From positions 434,001 through 498,000 of the forward strand of contig JASPKZ010007525.1 of assembly GCA_030220185.1 (NCBI GenBank): a stretch of 64,000 nt of DNA, in the 5' to 3' direction. Origin of the DNA: Diploptera punctata. Taxonomy: Eukaryota > Arthropoda > Insecta > Blattodea > Blaberidae. This document shows positions 55,360-64,000 of this stretch, one piece after another (the first letter of the stretch is position 1; each line of letters begins with the position of its first letter). The notes under the pieces were generated by a model that was given only the letters and a program-made list of their open reading frames with translations, had not been told where the DNA came from and searched no databases. Both the position numbers and the translations under genes were made by a program.

Positions 55360-56143
55360 TTAAATCCAGTAGCTTTTATATAATTGTCGATGTGAGTTTC
55401 TTTTTCTGTAGATTCCAAATTCTATTTTCTTTTTTTCTTCATTCCTAATCAATTTAAGGTCTAAAAATGGTATTTCATGATTATTTTCTATTTCCATTGT
55501 AAATTTTATTGTTTTATTTTGAATATTTAACAGTTTAATGGCATCTTCTAATTGTTTCTGTTTTACTATTGCTATGATATCATCTACATATCTTCTCCAA
55601 AATTTAAACATCAAAGGATGTGCTTTGGTTACATGACATTCAAAGTTCCCCATAAACATTTTGCTAAGAATGGTGTAATGGATTTCCCATTGCAAGTCCT
55701 GATTTTTGTCTAAAGTATTTTCCTCTAAAGGTGAAGAACATTTGATTTAAGCATAATTTTGTTAGTTTTATGTATTCTTTAACGCTATCATCATCTAATT
55801 TGTTTTCTTTCAACCATTTTTCTAAAAATTTTCAAAGTTGTGTCAGTCGGGATGTTTGTGAACAATGAAGTAAAGTCAATGAGACCAATCTTTCTGAAGG
55901 TTCTATTTCTACATTTTCTAATTTCTCAACTAATTGGTAAGAATTTTCTACTGCTAAATTTTCAAATTTTTCCATACCTTTAAATTTATTGCTAAGCCAT
56001 TTTGATATGTTATATGTCGGTGAGTTGATATTGTTGATGATAGGTCTCATTTTCTTTCCGTCTTTGTGGATTTTAGGAAGACCATGAATGTTGGGGTTTC
56101 TGGGATTTGGTATTTTTAATTTAAACTTTTCCTTTTGTGTCAT
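55360..56143 (-). pseudogene. PLE family 2 RT palm segment
   Basis: 55832-56143: NPNIHGLPKIHKDGKKMRPI and ENVEIEPSERLVS, broken just before FDVTSLF by a small deletion. 55360-55695: KMFMGNFECHVTKAHPLMFK and RRYVDDIIAIV (intact YVDD), IPFLDLKLIRNEE. The NPLSPFLA motif just upstream is damaged (55675-55700). Confidence 0.78.
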
Positions 56144-57003
56144 AATTTTTTAATTGATTTTAGGCTGGTTTCAACTTCTTTAATTGTTTTTGCGAGAGGA
56201 TTTGTTTTTATTTCTTCATATTCTTCTCCCTTTAATAAATTCTCCATCCTATCATTATAATCTTCTTTATCCAAAATTACCAAATTATTCCCTTTGTCTG
56301 ACTTTGAAAACACAACATTTGTATTGTTAATGTTTCTTACTTTCTTCATATTTGTTTTGCATATGTTTCCTGTTTTTGTGTTTTTAATTTTTTCAATAAC
56401 TTCCCCACATTCTTTTCTGATTATTGTTTGTTCTTCATAATTCATGTCATCTATAGCAATTTCAACATCAGCTATGTAATCTTCTAAATTGTTAGAGTAA
56501 CTAATGCATGTTTTCAATCCCTTGTCCAAAATAGATATTTCTTCTTTTGTAAAGTTTTCAGATGATAGGTTAATTACATTCTTCTCATTTTCTTTATCCC
56601 CCCCTAATTTAGTGGTTATACTTTTTGTACTTTTATTTTTCTTCAATTTTTTTAACTCAGGTTTTAAATTAATTATCTTTTTCTTTTGTGCATCAATTTT
56701 TTTCTTCATTTTGAGGTTCAATTGGTTGTAGAAGTTTTTTTCTAGGTTATCCCAAACTATTTGCCCTAAACTGCTGGTTAATTTTAGATGTAAAAAGTAC
56801 AGTTCTACGTCTATTTTACTTATAGTTGTGTAATGTTTGATTTTTTCCAAATTGAGAGTTTTCCTTTCCAAATTTTTTTGGTGTTGGTTATTGTTGTTTT
56901 TAACCATTTTCCGGACAAATTTTGGAGTGATATTCTTTTCTAAACATTTGTTAATGAATTTGATATCTGCAGCTCTTTTGTTTCTAATTTCTTTTAATTT
57001 CAA
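56140..57003 (-). pseudogene. PLE family 2 N-terminal ORF segment
   Basis: 287 codons from MKLKEIRNKRAADIKF. Lysine/asparagine-rich. It contains the PLE N-terminal features VINLSSENFTKEEISILDKG and VVFSKSDKGNNLVILDKEDY (RT motif 1 region, DKG). A stop after SLKSIKKL separates it from the next segment MTQKEKFKLK..HGLPKIHKDGKKMRPI (55832-56143) only by an adjacent codon, so one nonsense change may divide one original frame. Confidence 0.78.
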
Positions 57004-57299
57004 GTATCTTTTAATTTCTTAGTTTTCGAAAAATGTTCGTTGAAATGTTGTATGTTTGAAGCCGCCATCTTGTTTCAGTTGTTTACGTTAACCTCCTACT
57101 ACCCCAAGGGCCTCCGGGCCTGTTGTGGGATCACTTTACTTTACTTTACATGAAAATATTTTCCGTCTTCTAAAGATTGCTAATTGAACAGCATGATTAT
57201 CTGTAGGGAGAATTCACCACAAAATATTTTTCGCATTGATCTTGATGAAGCGTAACTTGTGTAGCATAGGGGTGGGTAGAAAGAAAGGTTCCCGGATGT

Positions 57300-57494
57300 C
57301 ATTCAACAGTACCGAGATTAGTTACAAGACATTTTCTGGAAGAATACCACCGAGAAAGAAATAAAGCCTTCCCTAACAAAATATGTATTGTGTGTTATAA
57401 AGAAAATAAACAGAAAGATGCAGTACTTAGATGCTCTGCCTATGAAGTGGGATTATGTATGCAGGGTTGCTTCAAATCAATTTCAACTACTTAA
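57300..57494 (+). pseudogene. piggyBac-like transposase C-terminal cysteine-rich domain
   Basis: The frame reads HSTVPRLVTRHFLEEYH, then NKICIVCYKENKQKDAVLRC, and VGLCMQGCFKSIS, stop TAA 57492-57494. RLV-RHF and CxxC...C...GLC...CF match the C-terminal domain that binds piggyBac termini. The DDD catalytic domain was not found. Confidence 0.8.
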
Positions 57495-57730
57495 TTTCTA
57501 AGGTACAGTATTATCAATTTTATTTGTATTGTTGTAGTTTACAATTATTATAATTAGCTTCATGTTTAACTGAATACATTTTAAAATTTCTACTTGGATA
57601 TTTAAATATCAAACAAGATATAAATGTTTTCAAAACTTTGTTTTCTAACTTACAAATTTAAATGCCATTCCAAGAAATCCTCCCTCAGCTAAGAACCGTC
57701 AGGGGATTTAAATCCCCCATGCTGATGGGT

Positions 57731-57992
57731 TTAAGCAACTAAACTATTACTTTGGATGGATGAAGGCCATTTAAATTTTGCACAGAGACCTTTTTATTCA
57801 GGCTTGTGGTTCTGGTTCTTTTACAGGCCTGAAAATCTTCATTAATACCCACAGCTTGAAGTCCATCCCGGGGGACTTGTCCCTAAGTAAGATTTTTCCA
57901 TCCTAAAAATCCATTGACCCTGGCTGAGTTTGAACTTGAGACCTTGCGACTAGAAGTAATGAACATAACCACAAGAGCACTGCAACCAACTA
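57731..57992 (-). repeat. SINE family V, second half
   Basis: Continues the SINE of 53190-53328: GAGACCTTTTTATTCAGGCT, CATCCCGGGGGACTTGTCC, then the inverted head GAGTTTGAACTTGAGACC. The interval 57992-58130 is unassigned. Confidence 0.65.
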
Positions 57993-58139
57993 TAAAAAAA
58001 ATGATAAATTATAAAACCATGGTCATGGTGTCAGGCTGCGCATGTGCATACATATGAACAAGCACATGTTTTGGGTAAAAATTTAAGAAAGATTGAAAAT
58101 TAAATTAATTGAAATATAATTTATGTTTTTTTTTTATAT

Positions 58140-58300
58140 TTATGTAAATTCTTATCACTCACCTCATATTCTTCTTCTTAGACTAGTTTCAAAATCTTAT
58201 TCAGTTACATAATCAGTATTCTGTCGTCTTGAAGAGCCATCTTTTGCTCCATCTCTTGGTAGACTGAAACATTTTCCCTGGGAATTTTAAAGTTCATTAA
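58140..58300 (-). repeat. PLE family 1b tail fragment
   Basis: TTATCACTCACCTCATATTC, then AGACTAGTTTCAAAATCTTA and GTCTTGAAGAGCCATCTTTT match the minus arm at 11075-11240. Single orientation, decayed ribozyme core. Confidence 0.6.
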
Positions 58301-58329
58301 TAATAATTTTTGTTAATACAGTAATTAAT

Positions 58330-58583
58330 GAAAAATAAGTCTTATCTCACCTCATACTCCGTGATCATCAAGCATGTTACTGCAGTTTCTGGAGGCATCC
58401 CTCCCAACTTCAGCCATTTTTATGAGTTGTAAACTTTTTTTTGAGTCGTAAAAATGGCTGAAGATGGGATGGATGCTTCCAGGAACTGCAGTGTCATGCT
58501 TGATGATCATGGAGTATGAGGTGAGATAAGACTCATTTTTTTTATTAATTATTAACTTGAAAACCTTATAATGTTATTTCCCA
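58330..58583. mobile_element. PLE mini foldback abutting exon 7
   Basis: CTTATCTCACCTCATACTCC (58342-58361) is mirrored at 58512-58530. Short TSD TAATTAAT (58322-58329 and 58584-58591). Core CTGAAGA at 58458-58464, then GGAACTGCAGTG (G replaces A in GAAA); the left arm has GAAA with ACTGCAGT but CTGAAGT. Only 15 bases separate the TSD from the exon 7 acceptor. Confidence 0.7.
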
Positions 58584-58606
58584 TAATTAATTTGTGTGTT
58601 TTACAG

Positions 58607-58790
58607 GAGAATGCCAAAGAGGTAACAAGTACGCAGGATCCATATCCTATTCCTAAAGAGATTTGGTTTCTGGTAGATCATCTCTACAGGCATGGTCTCA
58701 AACAGCCACATCTCTTCGAACAACCTGGCCTCAACTCGGAACTGTTACAAATACGTAACTGGTTAGACAATGGATCACCTGATCCTATGC
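58607..58790 (+). CDS. Ocrl: OCRL/INPP5B-like exon: start of RhoGAP-like domain
   Basis: After TTTTACAG this exon reads ENAKEVTSTQDPYPIPKEIW, then LVDHLYRHGLKQPHLFEQPG, then LDNGSPDPM. IPKEIWFLVDHL and LFEQPG match the start of the catalytically inactive RhoGAP domain of OCRL/INPP5B. The proposed donor is ATGC|GTATCC, which is non-optimal but keeps the expected phase. The next expected exon (the SVAEALL region) was not found in 58.8-64 kb, so the gene runs out of the window. Confidence 0.9.
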
Positions 58791-59320
58791 GTATCCTTTT
58801 GTTTACAATCATTGTAGATATGATGTATTTTACAAAAAGTGATATGATTATATGTTTAGTTCATATTTAGTGAAATTTAATTTACTACACCTACTATTTT
58901 TACGTATACATTTTGAAGAGATTGAAAATTTGTTGTAGACCATAACAGTCCTTTCAGGACTACAACAAAAAAAGATGATTGAAAGTAGGAGGCTGCCATC
59001 TTGTTTGGTTCTTATACGTAAATATCAATTTAAGTCTAAAGAAGGGAAACACAAATTGACTTTTACGTAAAAGAAAGATGATGTTGATGAAATTTTAAAG
59101 AAAGTTAATTTAGAATTTATTGGTCATTGTAAAAATATGATAATTGTAAATAAATAGTGGTAATACTATTAGAGCCAGTGTTACATTTAAGTAGTGTTTG
59201 AGCATAAATTGAAGTAGAATTATTATGTAAATCATCAGAAGCAGTTAGCACAGAAAGTTTTGTTGTCTGTGTCAACAGTTGAGCTGGGCAATAGGTTTCA
59301 TTTAATATATAGAGTTAGAA
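58791..59320. other. Intron after exon 7, no recognised feature
   Basis: AT-rich sequence after the proposed exon 7 donor. No exon-like segment matching the next OCRL RhoGAP region, no transposon end and no SINE head was seen. Confidence 0.5.
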
Positions 59321-59512
59321 ATTTTCACGACTCACCTCATATTTTGTAGATTTCTTAAGACTAGTTTGGATACGTTACATATCATTGTGAATTCTTTATA
59401 ACTGTTGAATAGAAAGAATTGATAATCAAAGCTAGTGTTCAAGAAATCTACATGAGGTGAGTTGTGAAAATTTCTAACCTCATATATTAATTAAAATAAA
59501 CCTCATAATTAT
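59320..59512. mobile_element. Mini PLE-type foldback
   Basis: GACTCACCTCATATTTTGTAGATTT-type left arm (59330-59354) mirrored by AAATCTACATGAGGTGAGTTG (59443-59463). Outer AACCTCATATATTAATTAAA. No ribozyme core recognised. Confidence 0.6.
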
Positions 59513-59629
59513 GAAAATACAGTAGGAAGTAACATTATGAGGTTCTACTTAATAAATAAATTTAGTCTGTCTTAGAAGAAACAACTTATATGAGGTAAGA
59601 TGAAGACAGACCAAACTTAATTATTCTTC

Positions 59630-60262
59630 TTCTTCTTTGTCATGGTTTAGGCTTTTCCTAGCCTGTTCTGGCTCCAAATTGCTGCTCTTTCCATCTTTTC
59701 TTTGGTCTTCCCAAATTTCTTCTTCCTCTTGGTGAATAGTTATATGCCACTTTTGGTATTCTGTTGTCAGTCATCCTTGCTAAGTGTTCTTTCCAGTTTG
59801 TTCTGTATTTCATTATTGTTGTGTTTAATTCCTCTACTTTTAGTTGTTGTCTTATTTCTGTGTTATGTTTTTTGCCTGTTCTTTGATATCCTGGTATTAG
59901 TCTGAGGAATTTCATTTCAGCAGCTTGGATTATGGCACATTGTTGTGTTGTCACTGTCCATGTTTCGAATCCATAAGTAATAATAGGAACGGCCATTGTC
60001 TTGTATAATTTTATTATAGAATCTTTCCTGGCTTTATTATGCTATATAAACTAAACAAAATATAAAAAAAATGTAATATGGAAATATCATCAGAAAAATC
60101 AAAAGCAATGGCTTTCAGGGGCGCTCAACCAGTTTGGACAAAGATCATATTAGAAAATAAACCAATAGAACAAGTGACAAAATATTAACTTCCTAGGTTG
60201 CAAAATATTATACACAATGGAAACAGATATAAATAACAAACTAAATAAATTTAATTATATAA
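59630..60262 (-). pseudogene. LINE 3' part with 5' inversion
   Basis: Minus 59658-60045: KARKDSIIKLYKTMAVPIIT, YGFETWTVTTQQ, MKFLRLIPGYQRTGKKHNTE, GRPKKRWKEQ, with a (GAA)n tail. Plus 60073-60262: MEISSEKSKAMAFRGAQPV, LENKPIEQVTKY, and ETDINNKLNKFNYI, which is the sequence that should directly precede KARKD. So the upstream piece is inverted with little loss. Confidence 0.7.
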
Positions 60263-60278
60263 CAAACTTATTTATTAA

Positions 60279-61253
60279 CCTTTTGACCGCCGAGTTTCCA
60301 TTTTGCCAGCTGGGCTGTGGGTGCCAGGTTTTTTAAATTTAAAGTACTATGCCATACTACATAATATAAACCTATATAAAGTACAATCAACTGTCTACAT
60401 GCCATGCTAAACTCACTATTATACATTTATTTGAAGGTTAGGCAGTGTTGCTTCCACTTGTAAAGATCCCAGGTTCGAATTCAGCACAGTGTCTTTATTG
60501 AAATTTGTTATCACTATCACTAAAACATTTATCCTATTGAATACTTTTGATGGCATTATCACTAAACACTTATAATATTCAAATTGTTGAACATTTTTTA
60601 TGGTCCTGTGTTCGAATCCATTCCAGTCAAACAGCTGTTTTATGCCACGTGTTTTGTCTGGCGCGACACGCCCACCACTGTTACTCACAGCATGTTCATT
60701 TAGGTCTACATAACTTGCTTTACTATTCACAGGCTTAGATTGTAATAATGTTCTCTTAGAAACAGGACTACTATCACATTCATTATTTTGATGAACTGTT
60801 ACTGTTACTCTCATCCTCTGATAAAACTGACACAATAAACTTGCATATTGTATTTTCGTCAACTTCGAGACATGAATCACTGTGTTTCACAGCATGACCT
60901 ACCCCTTGGTCAGGTATCTTTTCAACTAAAAATAAAATAAATAAAGAAAAAATCCTGAAATTGCAATATTCCATAGCCAAAAAAAAAAAAGGCCTTGAAA
61001 CATGAATGTACACCCTCCTTTAGAAAATGCATTTACAACTAGCCTGTACCGTTATTCTGTAAGGGATGTGCAAAGTATTACTAAGAAAGGATGTACAAAC
61101 ACAGCACAAAAAATAATTTTAGTTTATTGAAGTAAAAACTTCAGGAAAAAAAAATATTTAAAATAATAAGATTGAAAACCGGAGCTTGCCGGGCGTGGCA
61201 TAACGCTGTACACGCACTTTCACCAGTGCATGCCAGGCATGGCGTTCAAAAGG
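60279..61253. mobile_element. TTAA-flanked non-autonomous DNA element (piggyBac-like MITE)
   Basis: Ends CCTTTTGACCGCC (60279-60291) and inverted GGCGTTCAAAAGG (61241-61253), each next to TTAA (60275-60278 and 61254-61257). 975 bp, no transposase. The interior has small open frames without recognisable domains. Confidence 0.75.
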
Positions 61254-61282
61254 TTAAACCTCATAATGTCACTTCCTTTAAA

Positions 61283-62380
61283 TATTAAATAAAATATGTT
61301 TCATACCACCCTAAAACATATTTATAAAGGTAGAATAGTGATCAGAAAAAATACAGATGCCCTGTGACAAAAAAATTCATAGCAATGCCATCAAGGCTTA
61401 CATTGAAGCCTTTGTCAATGATTCATTACCACAATTAATCATTATTCTTGCAGTATCTCAGGTTAGAAGTGTCAGCATACTATTGTCATTTCCTTCAGCA
61501 TCATTTGCATCTGTATATCCAGAGGAAACACCCACATTTGTTCCAGAATGGTCCAACTTGTATCTTTCGTGACAATTCATGTTTCAATCTAGCAGATCCA
61601 GTGGCTACTGTTGACAGATAACTTTGGAAAATCTTGAAACTTCCTTTCTCCAAATTTTCCTTGTGATTTTGATTGAAGTAACTTTCCAGGGTCAGGTTTC
61701 TTGACATTGCATTAATACTTTCAGAATCAATACTTTCTTCCATCACTGTGTTCAACTGAAATAACTTGATAAGAATAAACACACTGAGATAATATAATTA
61801 AGAGATTGAACCAAGAATGTACACCTAATTTCTTATTAAATTTCCATTCATCTGGACAGTCTCAACTATCCAACTGTTCAATGAATGAATGAGTCGTTTC
61901 TTATCTTACCTCATAGTTTAACTTTTCTTAAACAGGGAATTGCAGTTTTCAAAAGGAACATCCTTCCCATTTTCATCCGATATTATGACTCAGTAACTAT
62001 GAATATCCAACTGAGATTCTTTCCCTCTAATGATGGGTAAATTGAGATCTCTGAAATTTGTTGAGATAAGAAAAATTAGTATGTATACTTTCAGTTCAAT
62101 CTCCTGGGAAATTACTTTGCTGATGGGATCTTATGACTTGCCACCCATTTAAAAGAGTGTCCAGAATTTGTCTCTGATCATATTAAATAGTTATAACAAA
62201 TTTTGCTTGTGACTTCAATAACATTTTTATAACAATGTTTTTTGCCAGTGCTTTATTTGCAATCTTTCTATTATTCGTAATACAAAGAATCTGTGACAAA
62301 TATTGCAAATATTGCCTGCACCATGTGTGTACCAGTGACTGACAACTGACAAACACTAACAAAATTTTTTTTCATCATCA
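61283..62380. other. Intron/intergenic sequence with a PLE tail scrap
   Basis: 61897-61985 (minus) carries TTATCTTACCTCATAGTTTA, then AATTGCAGTTTTCAAAAGGA, a decayed PLE tail. Nothing else recognised; short open frames at 61357-61572 and 61501-61782 overlap in opposite strands and have no domain I know. Confidence 0.45.
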
Positions 62381-62384
62381 ACAA

Positions 62385-63725
62385 TAGCAAGGATTAAGCC
62401 CAATGGTCTGTTCTGATCTCATTATAGGTCGAATTGGTCCTTCCATCTCTTCAATGGTCTTCCCAACATTCTTCTCCCTTTTGATTTATAATTATACTTT
62501 CTTCTTGGTATGCACTGTTCATTTATTCATAATACGTGCTGAAGATAAGCATTTTGATACTATTTTATTCTTTCATAGAGATTAAATATATTAAGTTCTA
62601 TTTAAAGAGAAAAATTATACGCTCAGACCGGGACTTGAACCCGGGACCCTTGGTTTTCTAGTCCAAGTGCTCTACCATTTGAGCTACCTGAGCAGGTACC
62701 GATCTAAACGCAAATCTTTCTCTATATACGTTGAAATTCCCGCCCCAAATGCTTTGAAGCCTTTGCTTCTATCTTTGCAAATGGCGGCTCCTATATTAAG
62801 AAGACATATTTGGGAATTATACATTACATTATAAATGCCAGTACGGCTATTTTCGATGTTTTTATTATTAATTTCATACATCTCAATGATGGATAAATCA
62901 TATTTAAAGAGAAAAATTATACGCTCAGACCGGGACTTGAACCCGTGACCCTTGGTTTTCTAGTCCAAGTGCTCTACCATTTGAGCTACCTGAGCAAGTA
63001 CCGATCTAAACGCAAATCTTTCTCTATATACGTTGAAATTCCCGCCCCATATATAGAGAAAGATTTGCGTTTAGATCGGTACTTGCTCAGGTAGCTCAAA
63101 TGGTAGAGCACTTGGACTAGAAAACCAAGGGTCCCGGGTTCAAGTCCCGGTCTGAGCGTATAATTTTTCTCTTTAAATATGATTTATCCATCATTGAGAT
63201 GTATGAAATTAATAATAAAAACATCAAAAATAGCCGTACTGGCATTTATAATGTAATGTATAATTCCCAAATATGTCTTCTTAATATAGGAGCCGCCATT
63301 TGCAAAGATAGAAGCAAAGGCTTCAAAGCATTTGGGGCGGGAATTTCAACGTATATAGAGAAAGATTTGCGTTTAGATCGGTACTTGCTCAGGTAGCTCA
63401 AATGGTAGAGCACTTGGACTAGAAAACCAAGGGTCCCGGGTTCAAGTCCCGGTCTGAGCGTATAATTTTTCTCTTTAAATATGATTTATCCATCATTGAG
63501 ATGTATGAAATTAATAATAAAAACATCGATATTAAGTTCTGTTCTTATATCTTCGTTTATCTTTTTATCGGTCCTTTGGTATCCTGCTATTGCTCTCAAC
63601 ATCTTCATTTCAGCAGCCTCTATTTGTTTACTATCTGCCTTTGTTAATGTCCAGGTTTCACATCCATAGATAAGAGATGGAAATTTTTTTTCATTACTAT
63701 AAAATATTTTTGTTCTGGAAGGCTA
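62385..63725 (-). pseudogene. LINE 3' part split by the tRNA-like array
   Basis: Minus-strand reading 63540-63665 gives YGCETWTLTKADSKQIEAAE, MKMLRAIAGYQRTDKK and EDIRTELN. The downstream part at 62400-62590 reads a GRPLKRWKDQ-like end. The array 62600-63528 is inserted between, with a 12-bp TSD. Same general LINE type as 59.6-60.3 kb but another family. Confidence 0.7.
62600..63528. mobile_element. Palindromic tRNA-like array element, copy 2
   Basis: tRNA-like units at 62621-62693 (-), 62923-62995 (-), 63085-63157 (+) and 63387-63459 (+), again 302 bp apart within each arm. 12-bp TSD ATATTAAGTTCT (62588-62599 and 63529-63540). Outer ends TTTAAAGAGAAA on the left and AATAAAAACATCG on the right are those of copy 1 in reverse orientation, so the element has defined ends. 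The centre is about 50 bp longer than in copy 1 (it includes ACGTTGAAATTCCCGCCCC). The unit sequences are otherwise almost identical to copy 1. Confidence 0.85.
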
Positions 63726-63754
63726 TGTTCTATGACTTAATCCATGTAGTAGTC

Positions 63755-64000
63755 TTCTTCTTTATAAAACTGTTATTCTCCCAGTTATATTATATGGATC
63801 CAAAACATGGACTCTAACTTTAAGGAAGGAGAAAAGGTTGCACCTATTTGAGAATAAAGTTTTTAGGAACATTTTAGGACCAAGGAGTAAACTACATAAC
63901 AGTGAGATACATAATCTTTATAGGAAACCAGATAGAATTAGAACAATTAAGTCTTGTAGACTGTGAGGGCTGAACATGAGACACGAATGGGGAATGAAAG
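63755..64000 (+). pseudogene. LINE (RTE-like) C-terminal fragment, cut by window end
   Basis: The frame reads TVILPVILYGSKTWTLTLRK, RLHLFENKVFRNILGPRSK, and RKPDRIRTIKSCRL then a stop. This matches ILYGCETWTLTLREERRLQ of the 44 kb LINE. It is on the + strand, opposite to the neighbouring LINE remnant. Confidence 0.7.

Larger units (their letters stand above)
54400..57045 (-). mobile_element. PLE family 2, copy 2, nearly full length
   Basis: The tail at the left is TTTCACTCACCTCATACTTC. Single orientation (not a foldback), extending 5' to a start near 57003, so it is the most complete PLE in the window. It includes a 120-bp insert at 55079-55198 reading GRPKHRWKDQ with a (ATG)n tail, the 3' end of an unrelated LINE. 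Frames are broken near 54850, 55080-55290, 55370, 55690, 55840 and by a stop at 56140. Confidence 0.8.
53329..57730 (+). mobile_element. piggyBac-like element relic, 4.4 kb with nested retroelements
   Basis: Terminal inverted repeats CCCATCAGCATGG at 53329-53341 and inverted at 57717-57729, flanked by TTAA (53325-53328 and 57731-57734, with one extra T on the right). TTAA targets and CCC ends fit piggyBac. Only transposase scraps remain: a possible N-terminus from ATG 53980 (MASTNKHSENITKCLDEEL) and a clear C-terminus at 57300-57494. The middle is replaced by a SINE, a PLE and other sequence. Confidence 0.75.
59523..61282. mobile_element. PLE terminal foldback interrupted by LINE and TTAA element
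   Basis: Left end GGAAGTAACATTATGAGG (59523-59540) and right end AACCTCATAATGTCACTTCC (61257-61276) are mirrored. The internal tail TTAGTCTGTCTTAGAAG is mirrored near 59590-59615. The two insertions below lie between. Confidence 0.6.

Noticed and set aside
61357..61572. Possible further OCRL exon
   Set aside because: No similarity to the expected RhoGAP continuation (SVAEALL region), no convincing acceptor, and overlap with an equally long antisense frame.

Overview
This is a eukaryotic, AT-rich, intron- and transposon-dominated window, most likely from an insect. The exact taxon cannot be read from the sequence; a large polyneopteran genome is my guess, based only on the repeat types. The one host gene I can support is an OCRL/INPP5B-type inositol polyphosphate 5-phosphatase on the + strand. 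Seven consecutive exons (2854-3032, 19699-19920, 32433-32568, 38072-38348, 46347-46484, 52883-52980, 58607-58790) join in frame into about 411 codons. They cover the end of the 5-phosphatase domain, the ASH domain and the start of the RhoGAP-like domain. The gene continues beyond both ends of the window.

The six introns (5.5-16.7 kb) are packed with nested mobile elements. The dominant class is Penelope-like retroelements (PLEs: reverse transcriptase plus GIY-YIG endonuclease), in at least seven families. Most copies are foldbacks: two inverted arms, both with the element's 3' tail pointing outwards. At several loci 12-13 bp target-site duplications (TSDs) flank the whole palindrome, so it inserted as one unit. 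Near the end of or just after the PLE reading frame lie hammerhead-ribozyme-like motifs (CUGANGA, helix II, GAAA, then a palindromic helix III such as ACTGCAGT, ACCGGT, ACATGT or ATCGCGAT). In one family the predicted cleavage falls exactly between the last sense codon and the stop codon.

A second unusual element is a palindromic array of four tRNA-like units (order - - + +, 302 bp spacing within each arm). It occurs at 4716-5591 and, in the opposite orientation, at 62600-63528. Each copy has its own TSD, so the array appears to be one mobile unit.

Other content, left to right: a PLE end and RNase-H-type LINE (1-1943); tRNA-like SINEs, a foldback and the first tRNA-like array (2.7-5.9 kb); nested PLEs (5.9-10.3 kb); a PLE foldback with a SINE inserted (11.0-12.1 kb); a PLE carrying a LINE and a SINE cluster (14.4-18.6 kb); a Helitron-like repeat (18.7-19.4 kb); SINEs and an ATT microsatellite (20.2-22.6 kb); a PLE split by a LINE (23.1-26.0 kb); a 2.8 kb PLE palindrome (27.6-30.4 kb); another PLE (31.0-32.4 kb); an apparently intact mariner (32.75-34.07 kb); a Tc1-like element with one stop (34.9-36.4 kb); PLE foldbacks (40.1-44.0 kb); a second LINE of the 24 kb family (44.0-46.2 kb); a PLE and a LINE each with a 5' inversion (46.7-51.3 kb); a long-TIR MITE (52.4-52.8 kb); a piggyBac-like relic with nested PLE and SINE (53.3-57.7 kb); and small foldbacks, a LINE with a 5' inversion, a TTAA/TIR element and the second tRNA-like array (58.3-63.5 kb). 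Several elements end only tens of bases upstream of splice acceptors.
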